A DNA stretch of 64,000 bases from an uncultured Phascolarctobacterium sp. (GCA_900552005.1 URXU01000007.1:8922-72921); one strand, 5' to 3'; shown: positions 43,927 to 52,974, counted from the first letter of the stretch. Translations and numbers: made by a program. Notes: generated from the letters alone by a model not told the origin.

Positions 43927-44856
43927 GTGCGGAAAAAGGTACTGGTTATTTTGGGTCCCACAGCAACGGGAAAAAGCCATTGTGCCGTGGAGATTGCAAA
44001 AAAAATCGGCGGCGAAATAATTTCCGGCGATTCTATGCTGGTATATCGAGGAATGAATATCGGGACAGCAAAACCGTCGGCAGATGAATTGCGGGAAGTG
44101 CCGCATCACCTTGTTAATATTTTGCCGCCCGAGGCTGAGTTTAATGTTGTTGATTTTAAAAATCAGGCGGAGAGGCTGATTACAGAAATAACGGACCGCG
44201 GGAAATTGCCCATTATTGCTGGCGGCACAGGTCTTTATATTAAAGCTTTATTGGAGAATTATACGTTTAATAAAGCTGATAAGGTGAGTGCTGTCAGACA
44301 GGAACTGGAAGAATTTTTGCAAAGCCAAGGCAAGGAAGCATTATATGAAAGGCTGTGCCGGCTGGATCAGAAAGCAGCGGCTAATATTCATATGAACAAT
44401 ACCCGCAGGGTAATACGCGCTATTGAGTCGGCCTTGCAGGGCGAAACGGTGTCTCAGTCAAACAGCGGTGAATTGGTATATGATGCCTTGGTTTTTGGGC
44501 TGAATATGCAGCGGGATGTTTTATATCAGCGCATTAATGAGCGTGTTGATGTAATGCTGCAGCAGGGGTTAGAGGCAGAAGTGCGTCAGTTGCTGCAGCA
44601 GGGAGTTCCGGCTGCATGTCAATCCATGCAGAGCATTGGATACCGGCAGATGGTCTGGTATTTGCAGGGAGATATGACCTATGAACAGGCGGTTGATAAG
44701 TTGAAGCAGGCTACCAGAAACTTTGCTAAGCGGCAGCTTACCTGGTTTAGAAAAATGCCATATATTAATTGGCTACAATTGGAAATGCAGCCTGATTATC
44801 CAGCGGTTATTACGGCTATGTGCGCAAAAATCAACGAACGGTTCCTGGTGCGGTAA
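43927..44856 (+). CDS. miaA: tRNA dimethylallyltransferase MiaA
   Basis: Transfers the dimethylallyl group to A37 of tRNAs, making the substrate for MiaB. It is 309 residues with P-loop GPTATGKS, GDSMLVYRGMNIGTAKPS, AGGTGLYI and the RQLTWFRK region. The GTG start at 43927 has AGGAGGTG at 43912-43919. miaB and miaA bracket the mismatch repair genes. Confidence 0.96.
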   Translation: MRKKVLVILGPTATGKSHCAVEIAKKIGGEIISGDSMLVYRGMNIGTAKPSADELREVPHHLVNILPPEAEFNVVDFKNQAERLITEITDRGKLPIIAGGTGLYIKALLENYTFNKADKVSAVRQELEEFLQSQGKEALYERLCRLDQKAAANIHMNNTRRVIRAIESALQGETVSQSNSGELVYDALVFGLNMQRDVLYQRINERVDVMLQQGLEAEVRQLLQQGVPAACQSMQSIGYRQMVWYLQGDMTYEQAVDKLKQATRNFAKRQLTWFRKMPYINWLQLEMQPDYPAVITAMCAKINERFLVR

Positions 44857-44876
44857 GCGATTTTTAGTGGATAATC

Positions 44877-44905
44877 TTGTATAAAGAATTAAACTGTTGT
44901 ACAAT
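44877..44905 (+). promoter_or_regulatory. hfq promoter
   Basis: TTGTAT at 44877-44882, 17 bases, TACAAT at 44900-44905, 45 bases before hfq. Confidence 0.65.
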
Positions 44906-44949
44906 TATAAATAACATAAAGAAGATAAGCCTGATACGGAGGGGTATAT

Positions 44950-45198
44950 ATGAACAATACTGTTAAACCGGCAATGAATCTGCAAGACAGCTTTTTGAAT
45001 CATGTACGTAAAGAAAATCTGGGTGTTATTATTTATCTGATGAACGGCTTTCAGATCAGAGGGCTGGTAAGAGGTTTTGATAATTTTACCGTGATTATTG
45101 AAAATGAAGGCAAACAGCAGTTAGTATACAAGCATGCGATTTCTACCATTTCGCCTGCTACTAATATTACTATTATGCAGCCTGAAAAAAGAGATTAA
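44950..45198 (+). CDS. hfq: RNA chaperone Hfq
   Basis: The hexameric Sm-like protein that helps small RNAs meet their targets. An 82-residue protein with the Sm1 region VIIYLMNGFQIRGLVRGFDNFTVII and the Sm2 motif YKHAIST. GGAGGGG precedes the ATG. The miaA-hfq order is shared with Proteobacteria and many Firmicutes, but here hfq has its own promoter and terminator. Confidence 0.96.
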   Translation: MNNTVKPAMNLQDSFLNHVRKENLGVIIYLMNGFQIRGLVRGFDNFTVIIENEGKQQLVYKHAISTISPATNITIMQPEKRD

Positions 45199-45210
45199 AT
45201 TAACATGGGA

Positions 45211-45242
45211 AAAACGGCGCTGCGGCGTTGTTTTTCTTTTTT
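45211..45242 (+). terminator. terminator after hfq
   Basis: AAAACGGCGC pairs with GCGTTGTTTT (two G-T wobbles) around TGCG, followed by a T-rich tract. Confidence 0.78.
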
Positions 45243-45257
45243 GGGGCAGAGAAAGGC

Positions 45258-46151
45258 ATGTTTAACTATCTGGAATTATTTGTTGAATATCTGACAGTTG
45301 AGTTGGGTCTGTCAGAAAATACTAAAGCGGCTTATCTCAGGGATTTGCGTCTGCTGCAGAAGTATTTGAAGTTCAAAGATGAAGCTGAACTGCTCAAAGT
45401 CAGCAGAAAGCAGCTGCTGCAATATCTTAAGCAGCTGAAAGGAGAGGGCCGTTCAGCGGCGACTATTGCTCGTAAACTGGCTTCTATCAAGGCTTTTTAC
45501 CGCTTTTTAACGGCAGAACGCTATATCAGCAGTAATCCGGCAGAAGTAATTGAAGCGGCCAATAAAGGAATGCATCTGCCTAAAGTATTAAGCGTTGATG
45601 AGGTTACGGCGTTATTGGAAGCGCCTAATCAGGAAACATTGGAAGGGTTTCGTGACAAAACGATGCTGGAAGTGCTTTACGCAACCGGAATGCGTGTTTC
45701 AGAACTGCTGAATCTGCCGCTGAGTAATGTAAATTTACAGATGAAATACGTTATCGCCTTTGGCAAAGGCTCCAAGGAGCGTATTATACCGGTAGGAAGA
45801 ACAGCAATACAATATCTGGAAAAATATTTGCGGGATGTCCGTCCGCAGCTGCTGAAAGGGCATGTCAAAGCAACGGACAAATTATTTGTAAGCCTTTGGG
45901 GACAGCCCATGACCAGACAGCGTTTTTGGGAAATTATGAAAAGTTATGGTAAAAGCGCAGGTATTAATAAAAATATTACGCCGCACATGCTGCGCCATTC
46001 TTTTGCTACCCATTTGCTGGACAATGGTACGGATTTACGGGTTGTGCAGGAACTTTTGGGTCATGCTGATATCTCGACAACACAGATTTATACACATTTG
46101 ACTAATAAACGTCTGCGAGCAGTTTATGATAAAGCGCATCCGCGGGCCTGA
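45258..46151 (+). CDS. xerD: tyrosine recombinase XerC/XerD
   Basis: A 297-residue site-specific recombinase of the Xer type that resolves chromosome dimers. N-terminal SAM-like domain (1-100), then the catalytic set: Arg in ATGMRVSELL, Lys in GKGSKERIIP, HMLRHSFATHLL, LGHADISTTQIYTH with the nucleophilic Tyr. I start at ATG 45258, since a start at 45228 falls in the terminator hairpin. Housekeeping context and standard length favour Xer over a phage integrase; XerC versus XerD is uncertain. Confidence 0.88.
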   Translation: MFNYLELFVEYLTVELGLSENTKAAYLRDLRLLQKYLKFKDEAELLKVSRKQLLQYLKQLKGEGRSAATIARKLASIKAFYRFLTAERYISSNPAEVIEAANKGMHLPKVLSVDEVTALLEAPNQETLEGFRDKTMLEVLYATGMRVSELLNLPLSNVNLQMKYVIAFGKGSKERIIPVGRTAIQYLEKYLRDVRPQLLKGHVKATDKLFVSLWGQPMTRQRFWEIMKSYGKSAGINKNITPHMLRHSFATHLLDNGTDLRVVQELLGHADISTTQIYTHLTNKRLRAVYDKAHPRA

Positions 46152-46163
46152 AAAGGAGCAATT

Positions 46164-47417
46164 ATGGGAAAAACAACAAAGAAAAAATCTTCCGGAAGCC
46201 ATCTTGTAATACTGATGCTGTTAGCTGCATTGGCAGTATTGGCTGTTGCCGCAGGTATGTTTTATGCTTTTGGACGCAGTGAAAAAGATGTGCTGGACAA
46301 TAATGACGCCAAGCAGCCTAAAGAGGTAAATTTATTGGATGAGTCCATTGAATCACAGCGGCTTTTAGATAATATTCTGCTTACGAAGAATAATTGGCAG
46401 CTGATTGAAAAGGAACATGGCGAAAAAGAAGTTGCGGTGGAAGCGTCGGCAACTAAAGTTAAAATTGCTCAGAGAAACCTTGCGGTAGGAGTGCCTGCAA
46501 GTACGGACTTGGAGGCTGCGGGCCGGTGGCTGCGTGATAAGGCAAGAGCGGCCGGCTTGGCTGATATTTCCGGCAGCAAAAGCAAGTACAAGGATTGGGA
46601 TGCCTATAAAGTAGAAATAGGCATCAGCGTCAAGGCGGGCAGTGGTCAAAAACAATTTGTAACTGATACGGTATATTTTTTCCACAACAGCAACCTGCAT
46701 GGCGAAGATAAGGATATTAAGGCAGTGCAGGCTAAAACGGAAAAAAAAACTTATTCAGGGAAACTGGCAGTCATAGTTGATGATTGCGGTTATGACATGT
46801 CATCAGTACGCACTTTGCTGAATACTGGGCTGCCGTTTAATTTTGCCGTATTGCCGTATAAAACCTACAGCAGCGATGTGCTGGAAATGATTAAAGGCGC
46901 AGGCCGTATAGCTATGCTGCATCTGCCGATGGAACCTATGGACCGCAGCGCCATGTCTGAAGGAGGAAATACAATTTGTATGGATATGAGCAGAGAAAAG
47001 ATTCAGACGCTGACTCGTAATGCTGTAAACAGTCTTCCCGGCATCAGCGGCGTAAATAACCATCAGGGTTCCAAGGCTACCAGCAGTACTGCAACAATGG
47101 ATATTGTATTGCGTGAGCTGCAAAGGCAGGGACTGTTTTTTGTAGACAGCCGGACATCTTCACAGTCTGTGGCCCGCGACAGGGCTGTTGCTTTAGGGGT
47201 GCCCACAGCACGCAATGATATTTTTTTGGATAACAGCAGTGATATAGAAGCAATTCGCAGACAGATTTATAAGGCTATGGATATTGCTCAGAAAAATGGC
47301 AGTGCTATAGCTATCTGTCATGCGCGGCCCAATACGGCTAAAGCATGGAGTATGTACGCCGGAGAAATTAAAAAATCAGGTATTACTTTGGTGCCCGTAA
47401 CAGATTTGTTATATTAA
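46164..47417 (+). CDS. divergent polysaccharide deacetylase family protein
   Basis: A 417-residue protein with an N-terminal membrane helix (about 12-36) and an extracytoplasmic domain. Residues from about 195 on match the divergent polysaccharide deacetylase family (PF04748): KLAVIVDDCGYDM, FAVLPYK, AMLHLPMEP, GVNNHQGSKAT, FFVDSRT and AICHARPNT. The His and Asp positions suggest a metal hydrolase acting on cell-envelope sugars. The middle domain (about 60-190) is unrecognised. It lies 12 bases after xerD, with AAGGAG. Confidence 0.85.
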   Translation: MGKTTKKKSSGSHLVILMLLAALAVLAVAAGMFYAFGRSEKDVLDNNDAKQPKEVNLLDESIESQRLLDNILLTKNNWQLIEKEHGEKEVAVEASATKVKIAQRNLAVGVPASTDLEAAGRWLRDKARAAGLADISGSKSKYKDWDAYKVEIGISVKAGSGQKQFVTDTVYFFHNSNLHGEDKDIKAVQAKTEKKTYSGKLAVIVDDCGYDMSSVRTLLNTGLPFNFAVLPYKTYSSDVLEMIKGAGRIAMLHLPMEPMDRSAMSEGGNTICMDMSREKIQTLTRNAVNSLPGISGVNNHQGSKATSSTATMDIVLRELQRQGLFFVDSRTSSQSVARDRAVALGVPTARNDIFLDNSSDIEAIRRQIYKAMDIAQKNGSAIAICHARPNTAKAWSMYAGEIKKSGITLVPVTDLLY

Positions 47418-47445
47418 TATTTCACAATAAAAAGAAGGTAAGATT

Positions 47446-48687
47446 ATGTTTGTAGAAGAAACAATCAACAAATACGAAAAATATATTAATCCTTCCCAGG
47501 CCAGATTATTTCGCTTCATGGGTCTCGACAGCGTGGAGAGCAGTGCGGAAGGCTGGATAATTACCGATAGTGAAGGCAAGCAGTTTATTGACTGTCTTGG
47601 CGGATACGGTATGTTTGCAGTGGGACACCGCAATCCCGTAGTTGTGGAAGCAGTTGAAAAAGCCCTGCATTCCATGCCGATGTGCGGCAAGGTCCTTTTT
47701 AATAGACCCATGGCTGATTTGGCTGAAAAGCTTGCTGAAATAACTCCCGGTGATTTACAGTACAGCTTTTTTGTTAACAGTGGCACGGAAGCTGTAGAAG
47801 GCTGCCTGAAAGTAGCAAGACTTGCTACAAAACGCAAAAAATTTGTAGCTGCTGAAAATGCCTTTCATGGCAAGACTATGGGCTCTTTAACGGCAACTGG
47901 ACGTGATTTATATCGCGATCCTTTTAAGCCTCTGCTGGAAGGCTTTACTCATGTTCCCTATGGTGATGCTGAGGCTATCAGACAGGCTGTAGATACGGAT
48001 ACAGCGGCAGTGATACTCGAACCAATCCAGGGAGAAGGCGGCATTATTGTGCCGCCGGACGGTTACCTGCGTCAAGTAAAAGAAATTTGTGAGCAGGCTG
48101 GAGCGCTCTTAATTGCGGATGAAGTACAGACCGGCATTGGCCGCACCGGCAGCTGGTTTGGTGTGGATTATGACGGCGTAACCCCGGATTTAATGGCCTG
48201 TGCCAAAGCTCTTGGCGGCGGCGTAATGCCTATCGGCACAATTATCGGTACACCCAGAGCATGGCAGGGATTAATTGAAGCTCCATTTTTGCATACTTCT
48301 ACCTTCGGCGGCAATCAGCTGGCCTGCATGGCCGGTCTGGCAACACTGAAATATATTGAGGAGGAGGATTTACTGCGCCGCAGCAGTGAAACTGGTGCTT
48401 ATTTCAAAGCTGGACTGGAAAAAATTATGCAGGAATATCCGGAAGTCATAACACAGGTACGCGGCAGGGGTATGATGATTGGTGTGGAACTTAGTAAGGA
48501 AGGCGCCGGCGGTATGCTGATGAGTCTGATGATTGAGAAAAAAATTATTGTTGCCTATACTTTAAATAATCCGAAAGTTATCCGTATTGAGCCGCCGCTG
48601 ATTATGCCTGCCGATGTTGTTGATCATGTACTGGAAGAATTCAGAGATGCAGTTAAAACAACGGCTGCAGCAATTGAAGATTTATAA
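47446..48687 (+). CDS. class III PLP-dependent aminotransferase
   Basis: A 413-residue fold-type I aminotransferase of the ornithine/acetylornithine/putrescine group. Motifs are NSGTEAVEGCLKVAR, AFHGKTMGSL, EPIQGEGGI, LIADEVQTGIGRTG and the PLP lysine in CAKALGGG. The substrate is uncertain; the sequence feels closest to putrescine (PatA-like) aminotransferases. It starts 28 bases after the deacetylase gene and ends 12 bases before the SRPBCC gene. Confidence 0.85.
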   Translation: MFVEETINKYEKYINPSQARLFRFMGLDSVESSAEGWIITDSEGKQFIDCLGGYGMFAVGHRNPVVVEAVEKALHSMPMCGKVLFNRPMADLAEKLAEITPGDLQYSFFVNSGTEAVEGCLKVARLATKRKKFVAAENAFHGKTMGSLTATGRDLYRDPFKPLLEGFTHVPYGDAEAIRQAVDTDTAAVILEPIQGEGGIIVPPDGYLRQVKEICEQAGALLIADEVQTGIGRTGSWFGVDYDGVTPDLMACAKALGGGVMPIGTIIGTPRAWQGLIEAPFLHTSTFGGNQLACMAGLATLKYIEEEDLLRRSSETGAYFKAGLEKIMQEYPEVITQVRGRGMMIGVELSKEGAGGMLMSLMIEKKIIVAYTLNNPKVIRIEPPLIMPADVVDHVLEEFRDAVKTTAAAIEDL

Positions 48688-48699
48688 GGAAGTGCTAAT

Positions 48700-49134
48700 A
48701 TGCCATATGTAGAAACTAAAACTGTAATTAAAGGTGAAGGCAGTAAGATTTACGATATTATTAAAAATATGTCTGCCTATCCTGATTTTATGAAAGATCT
48801 TGTCAGCGTTGAAATTTTGGAACGCGGTGATAATTATACTGTTTCCCATTGGGTTTCCAATGTTGACGGCCGCAAGATTGTCTGGACGGAAAGGGATACA
48901 TTCTATCCGGAAGATTTGAAAATTACTTACTGCCAGACAGAAGGGGATTTGAAAAAAATGGAAGGACAATGGACCATTGTCCCCTGTGCAGATGGATGTG
49001 AAGTAACATTATCAGTTGATTTTGAATTTGGTATTCCTATGATTGCCGGACTTTTAAATCCTATTTTAAAGAAAAAAGTTCGTGAAAACAGTGAAAATAT
49101 GTTGACATCCATTAAAGAGCAAATTGAAAAATAA
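48700..49134 (+). CDS. SRPBCC (polyketide cyclase/COQ10-like) protein
   Basis: A 144-residue START/Bet v1-like fold: N-terminal strand, helix-loop with MSAYPDFMKDLVSVEILERG, strands to DFEFGIPM, and a long C-terminal helix. Such proteins bind hydrophobic ligands and are named cyclase, COQ10 or RatA-like. Ligand unknown. Close spacing suggests it is co-expressed with the aminotransferase. Its last codons hold the -35 of the htpX promoter. Confidence 0.78.
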   Translation: MPYVETKTVIKGEGSKIYDIIKNMSAYPDFMKDLVSVEILERGDNYTVSHWVSNVDGRKIVWTERDTFYPEDLKITYCQTEGDLKKMEGQWTIVPCADGCEVTLSVDFEFGIPMIAGLLNPILKKKVRENSENMLTSIKEQIEK

Positions 49135-49152
49135 TTGCCGTCTTGTTATAAT
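49124..49152 (+). promoter_or_regulatory. htpX promoter
   Basis: TTGAAA at 49124-49129 (inside the SRPBCC gene), 17 bases ending in TGT, then TATAAT at 49147-49152: a -35 plus extended -10. Confidence 0.75.
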
Positions 49153-49209
49153 TAAAAGCGAAAATGTTTTATTTAATATTATTTCATGTTTTGAGGAGGA
49201 AAGTTTTTA

Positions 49210-50064
49210 ATGAAAACAGCATTTTTGATGGCTTTGATGACAGCATTATTAATGTTGATTGGTGATTTTTTCGGCGGTCTCAAGGGTATGACCGTAATGC
49301 TGCTGGTTTCCGTAGGTATGAACTTTTTTGCTTATTGGAACAGCGATAAAATGGTGCTGGCGCATTATAATGCGCAGCAGGTTGATGAGCGTACAGCTCC
49401 AGAATTATATGGCATCGTGAAAAAACTGGCTGATAAAGCCGGGCTGCCGATGCCGAAAGTATATATCATTGACAGTCCTATTCCTAATGCTTTTGCGACC
49501 GGCAGAGATCCTGAACATGCAGCAGTTGCTGTAAATAGCTCATTAGTTGATTTGCTGGACAGAGATGAAATTGAAGGTGTTTTGGCCCATGAGCTGAGCC
49601 ACGTTAAAAATCGTGACATTCTGGTAAGTACCATTGCGGCTACAATGGCAGGCGCAATTTCTACTATTGCTCAGTGGGGTATGTTCTTTGGCGGCGGCCG
49701 CGATGAAGATGGTGAAAGCCGCAATCCTATTGCTTCTATCCTGGTGATGATTTTGGCACCTTTAGCAGCTATGCTGATTCAGATGGCTGTATCAAGATCC
49801 AGAGAATATATGGCTGATAAATCCGGCGGTGAAATGTGTGGCAATCCTGATGCCTTGGCTGATGCGCTCCTGAAACTGGAGGCATATTCCAGACGTGGAG
49901 TAATGCCTAATGCAACAGAGGCAACGGCTCATATGTTTATCGTTAATCCTTTTTCTGCTGGCAATATGCAGAAAATGTTCAGCACTCATCCCAGTACGGA
50001 AGAACGTGTTATGCTGCTGCGTCAGCAGGCACAGGAAATGCGCAATAAAAGAGGTAATATGTAA
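49210..50064 (+). CDS. htpX: membrane zinc protease HtpX
   Basis: An M48 metalloprotease that cleaves damaged membrane proteins. It is 284 residues with two N-terminal helices (about 3-40), the active site HELSHVKN, and further hydrophobic segments around ILVSTIAATMAGAIS and SILVMILAPLAAMLIQ. The third zinc ligand is the Glu in SREYMADKSG. GAGGAGGA precedes the ATG. The stop overlaps the M42 peptidase start (TAATG). Confidence 0.95.
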   Translation: MKTAFLMALMTALLMLIGDFFGGLKGMTVMLLVSVGMNFFAYWNSDKMVLAHYNAQQVDERTAPELYGIVKKLADKAGLPMPKVYIIDSPIPNAFATGRDPEHAAVAVNSSLVDLLDRDEIEGVLAHELSHVKNRDILVSTIAATMAGAISTIAQWGMFFGGGRDEDGESRNPIASILVMILAPLAAMLIQMAVSRSREYMADKSGGEMCGNPDALADALLKLEAYSRRGVMPNATEATAHMFIVNPFSAGNMQKMFSTHPSTEERVMLLRQQAQEMRNKRGNM

Positions 50065-51140
50065 TGGATAAAAAATTAGCATGGCTGAAAAGATTTTCAG
50101 AAACCTGCGGTGTTTCCGGTTTTGAAGGTCGTATGAAAGACTTGATGCTGGAACGCCTTAATGGTATGGCAGAAGTAAGCTATGATAAACTTGGCAGCGT
50201 CATATTTACAAAAAAATCCGCATCGGCTGATGCTCCTAAAATTATGCTGGCCAGCCATATGGATGAAATTGGCTTTATGGTCAAGCATATCACTAAAGAA
50301 GGCTTCCTGAAATTCACCTGCCTTGGCGGCTGGTGGGAACAGGTAATGCTTAGTCAGCGCGTAACAGTGCATGGCAGCAAGGGTGATTTGGCCGGTGTTA
50401 TCGGCAGTAAGCCGCCCCATATTTTAAGTGCCGAGGAACGCACTAAAGTGGTGGCCAAGAAAGATATGTATATTGATATTGGCGCTGAAAATGAAGAACA
50501 GGCTCGTGAACTGGGCGTGTTCGAGGGCTGTCCGGTTACTCCGTATGCGGAAATGGCAGTTATGGGTGACGGCAGAACTCTGCTGGGCAAAGCCTGGGAC
50601 AATCGCATTGGCTGCGCTGTGATGGCTGATGTCATGGAAAATATAAGCCATGAAGAAGTGCCCGGTACTGTTTACGGTGTGGCAACCGTACAGGAAGAAG
50701 TTGGTTTGCGCGGTGCTCAGACCAGTGTTAATTTACTGAAACCGGATATTGCTCTGGTTATTGATACTTGTGTTGCTGGCGGTACACCCGGTGTAAGTGA
50801 TGATATAGCTCCTGCCAAAATTGGCAAGGGTATTGCCGTTACTATTTACGATGCCGGCATGATTCCCAATACCGCGCTGCGTGACTTTGCAATGCAGACG
50901 GCAAAAGAATTGAATATCCCCACACAAATCAGTATTTCGGAAGGCGGAGCAACAGACGGCGGCCGTATTCATTTGCATGATGCCGGCGTATTGACATTAA
51001 CTTTCAGCATTCCTACGCGCTATATTCACAGTCATCAGTCAGTAATTCATATGGATGATTATCTGGGAGCAGTAAAACTGATTACTGCCATGGTCGAAAA
51101 ATTGGACGCCGGGCAGTATCAAAAATTATTAAAGGCCTAA
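50064..51140 (+). CDS. M42 family metallopeptidase
   Basis: A 358-residue aminopeptidase of the M42 (PepA/YsdC/FrvX) family, forming large shells that trim peptides. Two-metal site residues: SHMDEIGFM, WDNRIGCAV, QEEVGLRGAQ, VIDTC and the late His in TRYIHSHQS. It may finish peptides released by HtpX, but that link rests only on the gene overlap. Confidence 0.9.
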   Translation: MDKKLAWLKRFSETCGVSGFEGRMKDLMLERLNGMAEVSYDKLGSVIFTKKSASADAPKIMLASHMDEIGFMVKHITKEGFLKFTCLGGWWEQVMLSQRVTVHGSKGDLAGVIGSKPPHILSAEERTKVVAKKDMYIDIGAENEEQARELGVFEGCPVTPYAEMAVMGDGRTLLGKAWDNRIGCAVMADVMENISHEEVPGTVYGVATVQEEVGLRGAQTSVNLLKPDIALVIDTCVAGGTPGVSDDIAPAKIGKGIAVTIYDAGMIPNTALRDFAMQTAKELNIPTQISISEGGATDGGRIHLHDAGVLTLTFSIPTRYIHSHQSVIHMDDYLGAVKLITAMVEKLDAGQYQKLLKA

Positions 51141-51206
51141 TCGGCTAAAATCGTTCTAACGATTTAGTATAAATTTTTTATATCATTATTTAAGGAGAGA
51201 TTAATT

Positions 51207-51620
51207 ATGCAACAAACACTCGTACTTGTAAAACCTGATGGAGTTAGAAAAAACCTTATCGGTGAAATCATCGCCCGTTTTGAACGCCGCGGTCTGAAAG
51301 TATCCGCTCTGAAACTTGTTAAAATTACTGAAGCTCAAGCTAAATATCATTATGCTGAACATGAAGGCAAACCTTTCTTTGGCGAACTGGTTGACTTCAT
51401 CACCTCCGGTCCGGTTGCCGCTATGGTAATTTCCGGTGAAAACGCTATTAAAGCAGTTCGTGGCCTGATGGGCGCTACCAATCCGCTGGAATCCGTTCCT
51501 GGCTCCATTCGCGGCGACTATGCTCTGAGCATTGGTGAAAATATCGTTCACGGCAGCGACAGCGAAGAATCTGCAGCACGTGAAATTGCAAACTTCTTCA
51601 AACCTGAAGAAATCTATTAA
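51207..51620 (+). CDS. ndk: nucleoside diphosphate kinase
   Basis: Balances nucleoside triphosphates by passing phosphate through an active His. It is 137 residues, with TLVLVKPDGVRKNLIGEII and the phospho-His in NIVHGSDSEESAAREI. AAGGAGAG precedes the ATG. A palindrome AAATCG...CGATTT lies upstream at 51148-51165. Confidence 0.96.
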   Translation: MQQTLVLVKPDGVRKNLIGEIIARFERRGLKVSALKLVKITEAQAKYHYAEHEGKPFFGELVDFITSGPVAAMVISGENAIKAVRGLMGATNPLESVPGSIRGDYALSIGENIVHGSDSEESAAREIANFFKPEEIY

Positions 51621-51653
51621 TTTGAATTTCTTCTTATGAAAGGATGGTGCCAA

Positions 51654-52163
51654 ATGAAAGCAGCAGTATATACAAGAACAGGCGATAAGGGAACTACCGG
51701 TCTTTACACTGGAGAACGTGTTCCTAAACAAAGCCTGAGAGTTGAAGCATATGGTACAATAGATGAGATTACTTCCGCTTTGGGACTTGCACGCGCGAAT
51801 GTAAAGCGTGATGATGTAAGGGAAACCATTTATCAGGTACAGAAGCTTTTGATGTCTGTAATGGCTGATGTTGCCAGCTTGAATTTGCCCGAACCTTATA
51901 TCAAAGAAGAACATGTAAAATTATTTGAAGAAACTATTGATAAATATGACGCCATGCTGCAGCCGTTGGCACATTTTATTGTGCCTGGTGATACAGTAGG
52001 CGCGGCCGCTCTTGATATCGCAAGAACTACCACCAGAAGAGCAGAACGCTGTTTACTGCGTCTGGCTGAAACAGAGCCCGTAAATCAGCAGGTTCTCATT
52101 TGTCTGAATCGTTTGTCTGATTTGTGCTTTATTCTGGCAAGAGTTGAAACTGAAGTGGCTTAA
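51654..52163 (+). CDS. PduO-type cob(I)alamin adenosyltransferase
   Basis: Adds the adenosyl group to cobalamin. A 169-residue helical-bundle protein with YTRTGDKGTTGLYTGERV (ATP binding), EAYGTIDEITSALG and RTTTRRAERCLLRL. I choose ATG 51654, spaced from AAGGA at 51640; an upstream ATG at 51636 lacks a site. It implies B12-dependent metabolism, consistent with the B12-binding enzyme at the window end. The IS remnant begins 34 bases after its stop. Confidence 0.92.
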   Translation: MKAAVYTRTGDKGTTGLYTGERVPKQSLRVEAYGTIDEITSALGLARANVKRDDVRETIYQVQKLLMSVMADVASLNLPEPYIKEEHVKLFEETIDKYDAMLQPLAHFIVPGDTVGAAALDIARTTTRRAERCLLRLAETEPVNQQVLICLNRLSDLCFILARVETEVA

Positions 52164-52194
52164 ATATATCAAATAAAAAAATTCCTGCAAATTG

Positions 52195-52236
52195 AACTGC
52201 ACCCCAAAAGTTAGACTTTTGGAGGTGCAGTTTTTT
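52195..52236 (+). terminator. hairpin formed by the left end of the IS remnant
   Basis: AACTGCACCCCAAAAGT (52195-52211) pairs with ACTTTTGGAGGTGCAGTT (52215-52232) with one bulged base, followed by TTTTTT. It can end transcripts from the adenosyltransferase gene, and it also buries the GGAGG (52221-52225) that would serve the transposase. Confidence 0.7.
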
Positions 52237-52237
52237 C

Positions 52238-52589
52238 ATGACTAAATACTCAGACGAATTCAAAATCAAAGCAGTACAAATGGCAACGCCGTAAAATATG
52301 TTTGCAGAATATTAGAGATTCCAGACAGCCGTCCCTTACGTACTGGCTCGCCCATTACAACCACGGTGGTATTGACCAGCTGCTGCGTAAGAACCGTTCA
52401 TATACGCTGGATTTTAAACAGAAAGTTCTTGAGCATCGCTGGCTGCATGGATTATCTTTGAAAGAAACAGCAGCCTTTTTCGCTATCCCTAATCCTTCTG
52501 TTATTTGCTCGTGGGAAAAACTATATCTTGCCTGTGGCAAATCAGGGCTACTGCCTAAAAAGAAAGGCAGGCCGTCTATGAAACATAAA
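52238..52589 (+). pseudogene. transposase orfA remnant (IS3 family)
   Basis: ATG at 52238 starts MTKYSDEFKIKAVQMA, then hits a stop at 52292. A second frame from about 52302 continues with the orfA helix-turn-helix region: FKQKVLEHRWLHGLSLKETAAFF and WEKLYLACGKSGLLPKKKGRPS. So there is one shift or small deletion near 52285-52300, and the protein is cut at about 52589 by the deletion. Confidence 0.75.
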
Positions 52590-52974
52590 TATAGTATCAG
52601 AGCGCCCTTTGCTGAAACAGGTAACAGATATGGTAAAAGAAGCAGTCAGACGTATAGGGAAAACAGATTGCTTAATACTGCATAGTGATCAGGGATGGCA
52701 ATACCAGCATAAGGCATATCGGAAGCTATTAAAAGAAAACGGCATAATCCAGAGTATGTCAAGGAAAGGTAACCGTTTGGATAATGCCGTAATAGAAAAT
52801 TTATTTGGGCTGCTGAAATCAGAATTATTCTATTTTGAGAAATTTAAGTCGATAGAAGACTTCAGGGAGAAGTTAGACGAATATATAGATTATTACAATA
52901 ACCGAAGGATAAAGACAAAGTTAAAAGGACTCAGCCCGGTAGAATACCGGACCAAGTCCTTAATAACCGCTTAA
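52590..52974 (+). pseudogene. transposase orfB C-terminal remnant (IS3 family)
   Basis: The frame ending at 52974 reads the C-terminal half of a DDE (rve) transposase: LKQVTDMVKEA, HSDQGWQYQHKAYRK with the second Asp, SMSRKGNRLDNAVIENLFGLLKSE with the catalytic Glu, and DYYNNRRIKTKLKGLSPVEYR. The first catalytic Asp and about 150 N-terminal residues are absent, so it cannot transpose alone. Confidence 0.85.

Noticed and set aside
51201..51914. 237-codon minus-strand frame across ndk and the adenosyltransferase gene
   Set aside because: It lies opposite two well-supported genes and has no ribosome site or recognisable protein; a shadow frame.
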